From Folioceros fuciformis (Eukaryota; Anthocerotophyta; Anthocerotopsida; Anthocerotales): a stretch of DNA of 52,652 nucleotides. Within the stretch, counting starts at the first letter, position 1, and every line of letters begins with the position of its first letter. The DNA lies in contig JBNGIO010005956.1 in NCBI GenBank assembly GCA_049999805.1, positions 76,614 to 129,265 of the forward strand, given 5' to 3'. Position numbers and translations under genes: made by a program. This document shows positions 22,481 through 36,872 of the stretch, one piece after another. The notes beneath the pieces were generated by a model. The model saw only the letters and a program-made list of their open reading frames with translations. It was not told the DNA's origin and ran no database searches.

Positions 22481-23685
22481 GTTACACCACCTGTCGCTGT
22501 CGGGAAAATTGAGACGGCAGGACTCCTAGGCACTCTGCATAGCCAACAACAAGACGTGAAGAGGCTACCCCATCCTCAGCAAGCGCAGTGTAGACGCTGT
22601 AAGTATCTGCAGATAAATGGAAGCGTGGGAAGATCAATTCCACCCCGCATTCTTCTCAGGGAAAGTCTCAGACACAGCATCCGTTCTTCCAGGCTCCTGC
22701 ATTTCGCACACACATTGAATGAGAAAGCTTCCACCTCAGAATCCGATCCAAGTCCCAGCTCAGAAGCCTTGCCCCTACGCTGCAAAGCTGCTGCAGGCTG
22801 CATCGCCCGGTTCAGCTCTGCACCTGTAAGGTCCTCAGCAATCTATGTTGCGGGCGTCTCAAAATCAAGCAATCACAAGATACGTTTTCGCCAAGGGCTC
22901 ACAATCTTCTTGTCATCCAGGACGCCAGTTTCCGTCTCTCTCAACCAGAGGCTGAGCCCAATTTCATCACCCTTTCAGGTAAAGTTATCTGGAAACGATC
23001 TCCTTTCGCAAGGAACCATAAAAAGATATCTAAACCATTAAAAGATATGTAAAGTAAGAGATTGTAAAGAATATGTAAAGCAAGAGATGAAAAAAAAACA
23101 TAGCTTCGATTGTCATTGTCTGTAAGGTGTCATTTTGACTGTTTCAGTCCTCTGGTTTGGAATATGGATAAGGACACCACTTGTATAATATATAGTCCAG
23201 TATTTTTAATTTTATGGATATGAACTGCATGGGCAGTGTGTGGTTATTAGGGCATCGCCAATATGGCCATCACCAAAGGATGACTCTTTTTCTTTCTTGA
23301 CACACCGCTGAACAAAATACTTTTTTTTTTGGGACAAAATGTCATCATGGTTTTTAGGGTTCGAGCGCACATAGAAACCAAATCACCATGCTTGTTGTCG
23401 CCTCCTTCTTGTGAACCTAGTCCATTCTCTCTTGAGGCAAGGGTCATAGCCAAGCAAGTCTAGTTCCTTCGAGGCAACAATCATGTTGCAACACCTTCGA
23501 CTACATAAAGGTAGGGAGAATGGAACCATACCATCTTTATTCCAAGCATCTGAGGGCAACATGATCCAACAACAGTTTATGGACAAAAAGGCAAACTCTT
23601 GCATACTATTTCTAAGACCAAAGAAGACAAATGTCGATCAACGCCCATGGAGTGGTCTCATTCTCTGTCCATAACTGCAAGTACA
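22481..23685. other. Upstream region of the PPR-DYW gene and spacer
   Basis: 22481-23040 is of medium GC and contains a 200-codon plus-strand frame that overlaps the PPR start. It has no family features. Beyond 23040 the sequence is A/T-rich with no gene seen. Confidence 0.4.
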
Positions 23686-23850
23686 CCTCCAATGGCTTCA
23701 TCTTGTTCCTGCACTTTGTACGCAACATTGTTAAAGCCAACCTCCAATGGCTTCATCTTGTTCCTGCACTTTGTACGCAACACTGTTAAAGCCAACCTCC
23801 AATGGCTTCATCTTGTTCCTACACTTTGTACGCAACATTGTTAAAGCCAA
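23686..23850. repeat. Minisatellite, 55-base unit, three copies
   Basis: Copies lie at 23686-23740, 23741-23795 and 23796-23850, each starting CCTCCAATGGCTTCATC, with only a few differences. Confidence 0.95.
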
Positions 23851-24036
23851 GTGCAGCTCATACATGTCCGGGAGGAAGTTCATACTCTCCAAGCCCTGTG
23901 CATACGCATACGACAATGATTAAAATATGCACTTGCAAGACAAGTTGCAATTGTAAGTTATAAGGGCATATGAAAGGCAAGATTAGAGGCACTCTGCAAG
24001 GGTTTCTGCAACTACACTCCATTTGGTCATTTGCAA

Positions 24037-24171
24037 CACAATGTGGAAGGGCTCCGCAAGGCCTATAGCAAGGGACACAATGTNNNNNNNNNNCACAATG
24101 TGGAAGGGCTCCGCAAGGCCTATAGCAAGGGACACAATGTGGAAGGGCTCCGCAAGGCCTACAGCAAGGGA
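24037..24171. repeat. Tandem repeat, 39-base unit, interrupted by a 10-base gap
   Basis: The unit starts CACAATGTGGAAGGGCTCCG. One copy lies at 24037-24075 plus 8 bases of the next, then N at 24084-24093, then copies at 24094-24132 and 24133-24171. The 47 bases before the gap equal the 47 after it, so the real copy number is unknown. Confidence 0.9.
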
Positions 24172-25489
24172 ATCCGCATCCTAAACCTGCAAGGTTATGT
24201 GCATCGTGGAATTTGCAATGCAAATAGCAAGGCAACTTGCAAACAAAACCTTCAAGGCAAACCTACATTTGCAATTCTCATTTATAGGTTCCACTTGTTC
24301 TTTACGATTGCATGATTCAAGGCCATCTGTAAGACAATCTAGACTAGCCATTTGCAAGGAAATCTATAATTAGGATCAGCACCCACACACTACCCTTGCA
24401 ACCCCTAAAGCCATTTGCAAGCCCAACCGCATGGCACCCTTAGCTGAAATTAAACCCTGCAATCCCTCCTTCGAGCTGCTCACCCCAGGGTGTGTGAGAG
24501 AGTGACACCCACAACACTTTGCAATCTGCAAAGCAATATGAGGGGCAAGTTGTATGGCAACTGGTCCAAGGACATTGTGCAATGTAGTTAGCAAGGGCAA
24601 TTTGCAAGTTTCACTTAGTCTTCAAAGCTTTAGGGTCCTACAATCTCCAATGCAACACCCACAACAATTGGCAATCTACAAGGACACTATGCAATGTAGT
24701 GTGCATGGACCGTCTAAAATGTAGTGTGCTGGGACAATCTACAATCCATCGTGCAAGGACAATTTGCAAGTTCTACCCATTGTGCAAGGCAATTTGGAAG
24801 GTCAATGCAATCTAGTGGGACAATCTACAAGTGCAAACTAAGGTCTAAGGGTTTCCTACATGATGTGAGGGGAAAAATAATATCATCAAGCTTGTGCATT
24901 GAGAAGAAAGAAAGTTATGGAGTAGAAAAAAATGCTCATTGTTCCTAATCAATCCGTAGTCATCATAAAGATGGAAGAAACAAAGTCTATACCATAGGAC
25001 AATACATAATGTGTCTTGGAACCCTAAAACATATATGTATGCCAAAGATACCGTAGAATATTCGTGTACAGCATATGGTTGAGAAAAAAAGACCTAATCG
25101 GGCATCATATGTCCATATTAGTATTCCATACTTCAAACCACATAGCTTTGTTACTCTTGGGCCTATATTGAGCATAGATCTAAATTTTCACCCACCTTAG
25201 TCTTGAAATCTTTTTTCTACTTCTTGGAATTAGGATCAAGCTCCATTTGCAATCAAATTAACACCTACTATGTGGTCATACCAATTATAAACCGAGCCTT
25301 TTTGAAATTGTCAATCCTCGAAAAAAACGAAGGCTTAGAACCTAGGCTTATTTATTTTTGCTATTTCAAAGTAATCACTTCATATATTGTTTAACTTTCA
25401 AAGTGAACACCTCTCTCCATTCCTACAACATAAAGAGAAAGAAAAATCTTGTCCATTCCATTCTATACTTTCATCCCTTTGTTCTTTAG
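24172..25489. other. Spacer with recurrent TTGCAAG words
   Basis: Between about 23920 and 24850 the word TTTGCAAG, or close forms, recurs every 20-60 bases with ACAATCTACAA phrases, like a very degenerate satellite. 24850-25489 is A/T-rich with no gene seen. Confidence 0.4.
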
Positions 25490-25765
25490 ACTCATGGGCT
25501 ATGGACAAGGACTTTTCAAGGTTCATCAAGGAATGCATGAAGGTCTATTAGAGTCATAGGAATGAGGTTCTCCCTCTTTCCTTTGTGTGGTAGCCTTGTT
25601 TGCAAAGAGCATTGGCCAATGTGGTGTTTAGAACAACAACAAGCGCAGATCAACATATGAGGTTTGAAGCAGCTTCTGATCTTTGGCCCTACTCGGGATT
25701 TTTCTCCAATCTTTGGAGTAGATGAGACTTTCCATTTTTTTTTAATAATAGAAAATAATTATCCT
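25490..25765 (+). mobile_element. Fragment of the dispersed retroelement family, copy D
   Basis: The plus strand carries GACTTTTCAAGGTTCATCAA and related bases matching copies A, C and E. It ends in the same tail, GATGAGACTTTCCATTT followed by T(n)AATAATA, at about 25740-25765. The frame is broken. Confidence 0.65.
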
Positions 25766-26792
25766 TCCGTGACAAAGAAAACAATCCTCGTGAAGACACT
25801 AAGAATATGGCACTAAACTAATTAGTGTTCCCTTTCTAAGCTAATCTGTAAGGATTGATAACGTATGATCCAGTAGTAAAGAAGTATATTTATATATGTA
25901 CATAAAAATATCGGTATTAAAATATAAATTATTAATACAAGTTAGTTTTTTTTCACCCAAATCAAAAAGCTACAACCCACCAAACGGCCCGTGCCGATAT
26001 GTGTGTGTATGTATGTATATACATAGCTAGACACATATATAGGAAAGCGCGTATGCAGTGGCGCGGGCACAACAGGGGAGAGGAAGGCAACAGGAGCTTC
26101 CGCCAGCCCGGTTCGGGCCGCACTGCCGCCCCGGGCCCGGCGCAAACAGAACAAGAAGTTGGCGACAATCCCGGCACGATGTCAGAAACCCTCGGCCGGC
26201 GCTGCCTGCAGGCACAACCTCCGGACTTGTGGGCGCAACTTGTGCCACAGGCGTATCCAGTCGTCTGAGTACGCTCAGCCGGTTGCCGGTTGGCGTTGCA
26301 GATGGAGGCTCCCTCAAGTCCCCCCGGTCCCCGCTTGTGCTTCGACTGCTCGGAAAAGCGTGTTGACCCACCGGTCTTTCTTGCGGGCTATCTGTCACCG
26401 CCCGGTTCGCCTTCTTCTGCATTGTGCTTGCTCTGCAGGCAAGACTGTGTGTGCCTCTGCAGCCTCGCCAGCCGGACCGATCTGCAAGCTCGAGTGCGCC
26501 GGCCGAGCCATTTCTAAGTCTCCGAGCCATTTCTGAGTCTTGGGGATGCTGCTGCTGCCGCTGCAGCGCCAGAGGCGGCAAGGGCGGTGAGATCGAGTGT
26601 CGGGTGCCGGGAGGCTGCAGATTCGGGTTGTGCGTTGCCGATCTGCGGTTGGAGGCGGTGATCCTGGTGGTGGGTTTTCGGAGGAGGGTCTGCAGGAGGA
26701 GGAAGAGCGGCAGCAGCATTCCGCTGCTGGGAATCGGAGCGAGGAGCTGTTGCGGACTTTATGTTCTCGGGAGCGGGAGGAGAGCATCGGGA
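25766..26792 (+). other. Promoter and 5' UTR region of the CDPK gene
   Basis: 25766-25940 is A/T-rich. From about 26040 the sequence turns GC-rich, as expected near a transcription start. A 123-codon stretch directly upstream of and in frame with the CDPK ATG is open (from 26424) but is read as 5' UTR. I do not see a clear TATA box. Confidence 0.45.
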
Positions 26793-29449
<2,657 letters not shown>

Positions 29450-30182
29450 GAAAGGGAGCGCTTGATGCTTTCCACAGGCAAGCCCTGCGCATGAGTGGTC
29501 CCCTTCCTGGGACCCTGCCAGGAGGCGCTGGCTGCCTGGGCTGCATGTTACTGGTGCTTTGCTTGTTCCTTACAATGCCGCTTCCAGAGGCAAAATCAAA
29601 GTGCAAAGTCTGCCCCAAGGGGCAGTCAGCGCACATCAACTGGCTGGTAAAGAGATACTTGAGATGCTGGAAGGCCCATACTGAGAGGGTATGGTATGAG
29701 AGTTTCGGGGTTGGGGAAGCAGAGGCTGGTGCTGGATGCTTCCATCTGTGCCTAAGCAGTTATCACTCCGTAGTGATTGGAGAGACTTGTATTTTGAGAA
29801 TAATGTCGTTGTACTAGTCCGCCCTGTAGTCAGCATGGAGGTTCTCTGCTGCTCTTGGGCAAGGACAGGATTTTGCGGCGTCCCAGAACCCTCTGTATCA
29901 GCGGTTTGGTTGGGGTTTGAGTGAAGCTTTGCCTTTGCACCCGGTGAGGAATGCTTAGTCTGTCACAGCAGGCCAACCAGATCGGGTATAAAGTTCGCCG
30001 AGCACCAGTGCCGAATTTGAAAGGAGCCAACGGCGTCCAGAGGTATACAGATACATTATTTATAACGCCACAACAGGGCGGCTTTAGGCGTTCGCTCGCA
30101 CCTTCAAGCACGGGAAAGTCCGCCTTTTCACAAAAAAGTTCACATGTATTACATTTGCGGCGCGCAAGGTCCTGAGTAAGTT
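29450..30182. other. Convergent 3' ends of the CDPK and single-TM protein genes
   Basis: This 733-base stretch should hold the two 3' UTRs. ORFs seen here on both strands lack family features. Confidence 0.5.
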
Positions 30183-32191
30183 CTAATCGATAACCCTAGT
30201 GTACGAGTGGCCAGCAAAGCGATTGTAGCAAGCGGAAAACTGGGCCATGACAACTTGCAAACCAGCCTGCACATCACAAACACACGTGGTCTTATCCGCG
30301 AGCCACACCTCACGCAGAAACCGGTAGATCTCAGACAGGTAATGCCGTACCTGGATTTTCGAAGGCAAGGATTTCCAGAAGTCTAGGTTGGGAATAGCCT
30401 GCCACGAGACGCAATCACCGTTAACTGGCGGACGTAATGGCAGGTTTTCGGAACGGAACAACTTGGTACCTGGCAGGTGATGGGCACACAGCGTACCTCC
30501 AGGCCACTTACTCCCAAAACTGTCATGCGGTAAGCAATGCCAACGGCAAGGTACACTATGAAAAGACAGAGAAATCTGCATCATATATACTTCATCAGAA
30601 CTGCAACGAGTGATTTTGGTTAGAGGAGGCCATCCGAGGGGAACGTTTTCAAGGGCGAAGCTCACATGATGAGAAGCATACCGAACCAGCCCATCCCTCC
30701 ACCTTTCAGGGAAGTCACAACTGGGCACCCGGCAGGATGTTTGATACTTGTTATCTGCACCAACATCAACCACCGTCGTCACTGAGAGAACGCTTCTGTG
30801 TCCAGTGCGATGTCTTTTGCATTTTTCGGATCTAAAATCGCAAGAAGGGAGCGAAATACACATAAACGTGACCGGTGATGCTTACAAATTGACAGTCCCC
30901 ATTTGCACCCTTGACAACCGCTTTAGGAGGCTGCAAAACAGCTGAGCAAATGATGGTGTGCATGGAGAGACAGCATGTAGGAACGACACAGGAAAAAGGG
31001 ATCCGGACAGAAGTTAACCACCATACGAAAAATTTGGGGAACAGTAGTTGACAGAGGACAATAATTGGGGAAAGGGGGGAAATTCTGAACATACCTCTGC
31101 ACCTGATTTGGAACACAGTATGGACACCGACAAAGAACAAGAAATCCCATTAGCACTTGCTGACATATTAGCAATTAGACCTTCTTCAGGATTCTGGGAA
31201 TCTGTGCAAACAAGTACAACACAGTTGGTACACCACATTTCACGCACAGCTACTTTACTACTCAACTTCACATAAGACAGGCCAGTGTACCCAAAAGTGT
31301 GAAAACTGTGCTTGATGCATATCCGAGAGTTGTGCAGATTGAGTACCCTGCAGCATGATTGCCAAGTCACAGGCAGTTTTCACAAAGGTGTACCTTGAAT
31401 CAACAATGAGCAGACACATCAAAACGACTTGAAACGAGATCAGCAGGGATCTCAGCAAACCTGGATAATGAACTGCGTGGAGTGCACTACATGTTTCACC
31501 ACAATGATCAGGCCCACCACATGACTACAAACGAGCCAAGTCTGTCGTGTGAGGACACAATACATTGACACATTTCATGAAGCGATGTTCACTACAAACA
31601 GGAAAAGAAAAAAAAGAGCAAGGCGTGAAGACGGCACTCACTTGACAATTTTCGCACACTGGTGGGTCATGGTTGAACTTCATATGCTCACATATCTGCA
31701 CAAAAATTTCCAATGTAAAAACCAAGATCAGCAAGACAGCTTCCACAACTGACATTCTCTTCCCACAGTACACAGAGTGTGAGTTAGCATTCCCAACCTG
31801 AAACCAGAAGGTGGACTCGTAGCCTGTGTCGGCATCTTTTTGGATGACCTTGTAAAACCTAAAACCTTGGCAGTAAGTATCACTTCTAGGTCGGGTTTAC
31901 TGCAATCGCCAGCTTTCCAACCCACAGCAGCAGCATCGATTGCACTTCTATCAGTCCACCCAGGCTCCAGTGACAAGCCGGCACTCCCCAAGCTCAGCAT
32001 CAGTGTCAAAGTTCTTACCCATCCTCGCTTCGGACCCCATGTGGATAATTGGTCACCGAAGTGGCAATATCGAAATCATATCTCTTGTTCTGCGTGGCCG
32101 TCTGCCAGGCGCACACCTGAGCATTCACCAAACTGGCACTTGCTACCAGCACAACAACAATCGTTACCATCACCACATCGTCCATCATCAT
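30183..32191 (-). CDS. Secreted single-TM protein with Cys-rich ectodomain (conserved plant family, ATG27/MRH-like), 11 exons, 281 residues
   Basis: Exons (minus): 32191-32019, 31858-31798, 31695-31642, 31524-31461, 31347-31291, 31201-31095, 30930-30886, 30754-30666, 30575-30512, 30398-30351, 30266-30183. The total is 282 codons with all phases closing. A signal peptide (residues 1-25) precedes a luminal domain with GFYKV, ESTFWFQICEHM, FNHDPPVCENC, SCGGPDHCGETCSAL and YSICTTLGYASST. One TM helix follows (about 208-233, MLLIIFLCLFIVYLAVGIAYR). The short tail contains AIPNLDFWKSLP. This matches a conserved, little-studied plant family with the same Cys pattern and IPNLEFW tail. The likeness to ATG27 or mannose-6-phosphate-receptor-homology folds is from memory and unproven. 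Location is probably Golgi or endosome. None of the exons is visible as a long ORF on its own. Confidence 0.85.
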
Positions 32192-33405
32192 CCTGTTCAG
32201 TCAACACATGCGCTATTGGGGACCTGCAGGAAGAGGAAGAGAGTACTCAAATGACCGGGGAACTCGAAAGGCCTTAGTGCAGCGAAAGGACGACGAAATG
32301 CTTGTAATCCCTCGCACCTGATCTGGGCCCTCTGCTGCACATGCTCGGGCAAGGAAACCATAATCCACTTCCAATTGTAGATGCCGCCGTACCACACATT
32401 CTTGCAGTCCTGTCCGGACAGGCCCTCACTCGGCGCTTCTGATTTCCATCCACAGGGAAGGGTCGGATTGCCCTCAATTCCACTGAAGACGCACAAGACA
32501 ATGTCTTCTCAACACAAGCTCATCTGATCTCCCTCCAGGGCGCGCAACGCAGCAGAGGACAGCAGCCTACGAGACCAACAACATGCCTCGATATTCCGTA
32601 CGGAACACAATTAGACGATCTCTAACGTAGGGTAACCTGGAGGAACAATGCCTAGTGGCTACCTCGGCGGCTTACAGCATGCGTCGATTATTCCAAAGAC
32701 AAAAATTCAGACTTTACACAACAAACCTCACGTTTCTCACGGGACCTGGTAGAACCCTTCTTCTGTACAAAAAGCAGAGATGATTCACATCGCGTTCTCA
32801 GGCAATGTTGGATCGTATAATTATCATGACTAGGCCAGGCACCTCAGGCTTACGTTATACAACGACTGTGTGGTGATTATTTCCCTTAGCTAGCGCTCAG
32901 CTTTCTGCCTGTCTGCATTGTCGCGTTGCTGAATAATGGATTTGCAGGGCCTGGGAGATGCAAGAATGATGGGACTTATTCCCACAAAAGCATGTTGGAG
33001 CAGACGGATGATTACACGAGCACTACAACGATGCGTGCGAGTTGCCGAAACGTTAAATGTCCTTTCCTGCTCGGTCATCTGCACACACAACAGAGAGTTG
33101 CCACCATTGAACATTGGTTGCAGGGAAAGCGTTGACGAACATGGAAGCAAACTTCTCGAAGGCCCGAGGCAGGAAACCAACCACTCCTAAGGATTGGTGT
33201 AGAGGTGCACGAGGAGCTGGGCATGTAGGAGGGACACGAGCTCCTGCAGCAGCCCAGAACAATTTTGAGGGAGATGAACCAGACCAACCAGTCCTGACTA
33301 GTTCATCAGAAAATCGAGTACGATCAGTACCTTGATTTCAAGGGTCCGACACACAGAACTGTACAGAAATTGCCAGGAACACTACCAAGACCACCGAGCC
33401 ACTCT
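32192..33405. other. Spacer between two minus-strand genes
   Basis: It should hold the 3' UTR of the CRP1-like gene (near 33405) and the 5' UTR and promoter of the single-TM protein gene (near 32192). A 5' upstream frame at 32501-32197 reads smoothly but lacks family support. Confidence 0.45.
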
Positions 33406-36291
33406 TCAACCCATGAAACGTCCCACACCGACATATTGGAGCCCATCCACCACCTCCTCCTCTTCTGCAGTTCGTTCTTGTTTTGTGCCTATCTCAGTAG
33501 TTCGGCGAGCTCCAAATCTTCTGGCACTGCGAACCATGTCTTTGGCTTTTCGATCGGGTGTCAGTCCAGCCAGCTGCATTTCTTCAAACACCTGGGGAAC
33601 CTGCAGAGTCCGTATCCGAGTTAGTCACTGTCTCGTGCTGACGGCGCATTCTGAAGGGTGGGCCTTTGAGTTGACCTGATCTAACTGACCAGCCTTCGTG
33701 AGACCCTTCATGAGTGTGGTGTAACTGACCACATCCGGAGACAATCCCTGTAGGGGACAATTGCGTAAACACATAAGAAATTTTGTGGACACATGAAGCA
33801 CAGGCGGACTACTGCTTCTTACAGATTCTTTCATATAATCCAGAACTTGAGATGCTTCCTCATGTCTTGCAGCAACTGCGAATGAGTTCAGAAGCACATT
33901 CAACATGAGCATGTTGGGCTCAATGCCATCTTCTTCCATTCGTTGAAACAGCACCACAGCTTGCTCGGCCATGCCCTGTCGTGCAGTAAAACGAGTTTCA
34001 TTCAGAGTCAGATCCCAGGCTGCGTACGTCATACGCGAGAGCTCAAATAGTAAGTGGCCAGCTAGACAGCAGCAGTACGTTGCAAAAGGTGGAGTGGGAG
34101 ATGGAGTAGAAACTGCCCCCTTACGACGGACACAACAATAAAGGCGGCTAACCTGTTTAGCATAGGCGTTTGCAAGCGCACAATAAACACTAGGACTGGG
34201 CTTCATGCCTTGCTCCTTCATGCGCTCCACACATTCAACAGCATCTCTATAACGGCCAGATTGGCCATAAATGTCAACTAATGTAGTGTACGTGATGACA
34301 TCACCAGTCAGATTAGACTCTCTCATTCTCTCCAGGAAAGAATCTAGTAGATCCCACCGTTTGGCAAGGCCCATTGCATTGATCATGATATTATATGTTG
34401 TGATGTCTGGGGGACATCCGTCCTTGTGCATTTGTACCATCGCACGTCGTGCATCCTTAAAATGACCTGCTTTACAATGGGCATACACCAGTGAGTTCCA
34501 GGACACCAGATCTGGTTCAATGCCTTCGGTGGACATCCGTTCAAACACCTGTTGAGCCTTCTTAGGCTGCCCCAGTTTGGCAAAAGTATCGATGACAATA
34601 TTGAAGACGTGCCTGTTGGGTGGAATATTGGCAGCATTCATCTCTTGCATCATTCTTATCACACTCGCCCATTGGCCTGTATCCCTCAAACAGGCCATCA
34701 GCCTGCTGTACATAAAAGCGTTGGGCTGCACATTGTCAGCCTCCATGCCACGGACCATGGATCGTGCTTTCTCTAACTGGCCTGCCCTCGTGTAAAAGTC
34801 AAGAAGCACACCATAGCAGTAAGCATTAGGAGTCACTCCACTTTCTTTCATGATCCTGAGAAGGTTCTCAGCTTGCTCAAGCATTCCCTTCTTGGCATAA
34901 GCAGAAAGCAAAGCCGAATATGCCCGAAGTTTCGGAACTCCACAGTCTACCTTCATCTTCTCGAACAGGAGTTCTACATCCTGCGTCCTTCCAATGGGTC
35001 CCAAGGCCTCCATGAGCCCAATATAACCTTTAGCCTCACACGGAAAACCAGCCTTTCTCATTTTCTCCCATAACCCGAGCGCCTCAGCTGCCCCTCCAGC
35101 CTGAGCACACGCGTACACTAGGTCACTATACAACTTGGCATCTATGTCCACGTTGTCACCTAGCATCTTCTCGTAGACCTCCAATATGACGGAGAGATCC
35201 ACCTTGGCAATCACGCAAGCCTGAACCAGTTTGCTGTAGTTCAAGGCATCGGTCTGAAATCCCGCCAACTTCATTTCCCTAAGCAGATCTACTGCCCTCA
35301 CATGATCACCTTCGTGACAGCAAGCTCCGATGAGCGCATTGTACACAAACGCTCCCCAGGATCCACTACTTCGCCTAACTCTTTCTGCCAATTCAAAAGC
35401 ATCCTGGAGCCTGCCCAGCTTGCTCAGACCATGAATGATAATCGAGTACAGTACATCGTACGACTGACAAACACGATAGGCCTCGAGCCAGCCCAGTAGC
35501 TTCAGAGCAGCGTCACACCTTCCAAATATGCACATCCGTCTGACCAACTTGTTCCACGCAGACTGCGGCACTCCCTTATACACAAACACGGGCAGCTCCG
35601 CCGGATCAAACCCATCTGCACCTTCGAAGTACTTCACCAGTGGCATCAGATTCCACCCTGGATTCCACACCAATGAGCTATTCTTTGTGTCCAAATGCGG
35701 TAGCAAGCCGTCCTGGTCCTCTTCAATGGGTCTCCATTTCTGCCGCTTGATCCTCTTGAGCTTCGGCCACTGTTTTACGCCTTCCTGGCGCCACACCGTC
35801 TGCTCATCCCCCGAAGTGCTCAGCTCCACCTCTTGTCCTGCTTGCACACCGTGGCTCCTCAAATCCGTGGACAGCTCCTGGAATTTGTCCTGCTCTAGTG
35901 CCCCACAGCACAAGACAGAAATCCCTGTCTGCCTCTTGCCCCTCCAGCCGGAGGTCGCTCTTAGAGGACAAAAATTTGGGATCCCCAAGGGTCCAATGGG
36001 CTTCAAGGATAGCATGCTCTCCCAAGACCCAGATACATGCAGCTTCGCAGGACACAAATGCACATTCAGCAATTGCAGTTGCATTTCAACATCAGTCCGC
36101 AAACACACCGCACCCCAACATGGATTACTACCACAGCAAAGAGGCCTGGATAAGGATAGTGCCAGGATTGTGCTCTCATCCGGCCAGAAGACGCGAGTGG
36201 CCCTCAGCAACTGATGGGGTTCAAAGCTGCTCGAGCACCCGAAATAAAAAGAAGGAAAAGTACATTTATAAAGACATCCGGATTTCTTCAA
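33406..36291 (-). CDS. P-class PPR protein similar to CRP1 (At5g42310-type), 4 exons
   Basis: Exons (minus): 36291-34153, 33975-33823, 33747-33676, 33600-33406, giving 852 residues from the first Met. An in-frame Met at 36084 (MQLQLLNVHLCPAKL, looks like a plastid transit peptide) would give 783 and may be the true start. About 12-14 P-type repeats fill the C-terminal two thirds. Stretches such as GIEPDLVSWNSLV, TTYNIMINAMG, YTTLVDIYGQSGRYRDA and SYTTLMKGLTKA follow the CRP1 order closely. CRP1 in seed plants is a plastid RNA-binding protein needed for petB/petD processing and petA/psaC translation; the same role here is inferred. Introns 1 (177 bases) and 2 (75 bases) are multiples of three with no stop. 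I call them introns because they interrupt repeat motifs and have GT/AG ends. Confidence 0.88.
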
Positions 36292-36872
36292 ATCCAGATT
36301 AACACATCAAGGTCGAACATGGAAATTAGTCATACGAGATCACCCACCTGATTGAATACTCAAAGGAACGTGGACATTGTTCACGATTTTCGCTTGTGCA
36401 GTGCGGGTGAAATTGAAGGAGAGGGGAATGTGCAGAACCTGGTGGAAAGTTTGCACTCGTGTAATCCTCACGAAAGGTTCCCTGACTGTATTCACTCTCC
36501 TGTCGAGAGGTGACTTAAGTTAAGTTACAGAACACTGCCTGCTAGCAAGGCACGTTTCAACTCTACATCCGGCATTTAGCACCCCTGCTGGATGCAACAC
36601 TTCAATTTTGGATGATGGATGATTTTGTACACGTAGCTTCTTTCGAAGCCCATTAGGCTATGCTGTCTCCTGATGGTACCACACAACAGTACAATGCCCA
36701 GTAAACTAACATGGGCAGCCTGATTGTGCAGTGCGCTATGTGTCACCTTTTCAGTACCTGCTAGTAGCCAATCACCTGATGATAGCACTGATGACTGCTG
36801 GAAACTTTTTCTGTGCAGGGCACATGCTGGACTGAAAGCCATGTGCCGATCCTTGACAATGAAAAAACGGTG
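36292..36872. other. Short spacer: CRP1-like promoter and ABA4 3' UTR
   Basis: No gene is seen. It separates two genes on the same strand, so it should contain both a terminator region (near 36872) and a promoter (near 36292). Confidence 0.4.

Noticed and set aside
22439-23041. 200-codon plus-strand ORF upstream of the PPR-DYW gene
   Set aside because: It overlaps the PPR start on the other strand, has no recognisable domain, and its composition (Ser, Leu, Arg, Gln) is that of chance GC-rich frames.
26424-26792. Longest-ORF start for the CDPK
   Set aside because: MGNC at 26793 is the conserved acylated start of CDPKs. The upstream extension has no homology and would bury Gly2.
32197-32501. 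Minus-strand frame just upstream of the single-TM protein gene (contains KNVWYGGIYNWKW)
   Set aside because: It reads smoothly but ends in a stop before the signal-peptide ATG at 32191 and cannot be spliced onto it in a way I can support. Left as probable 5' UTR.
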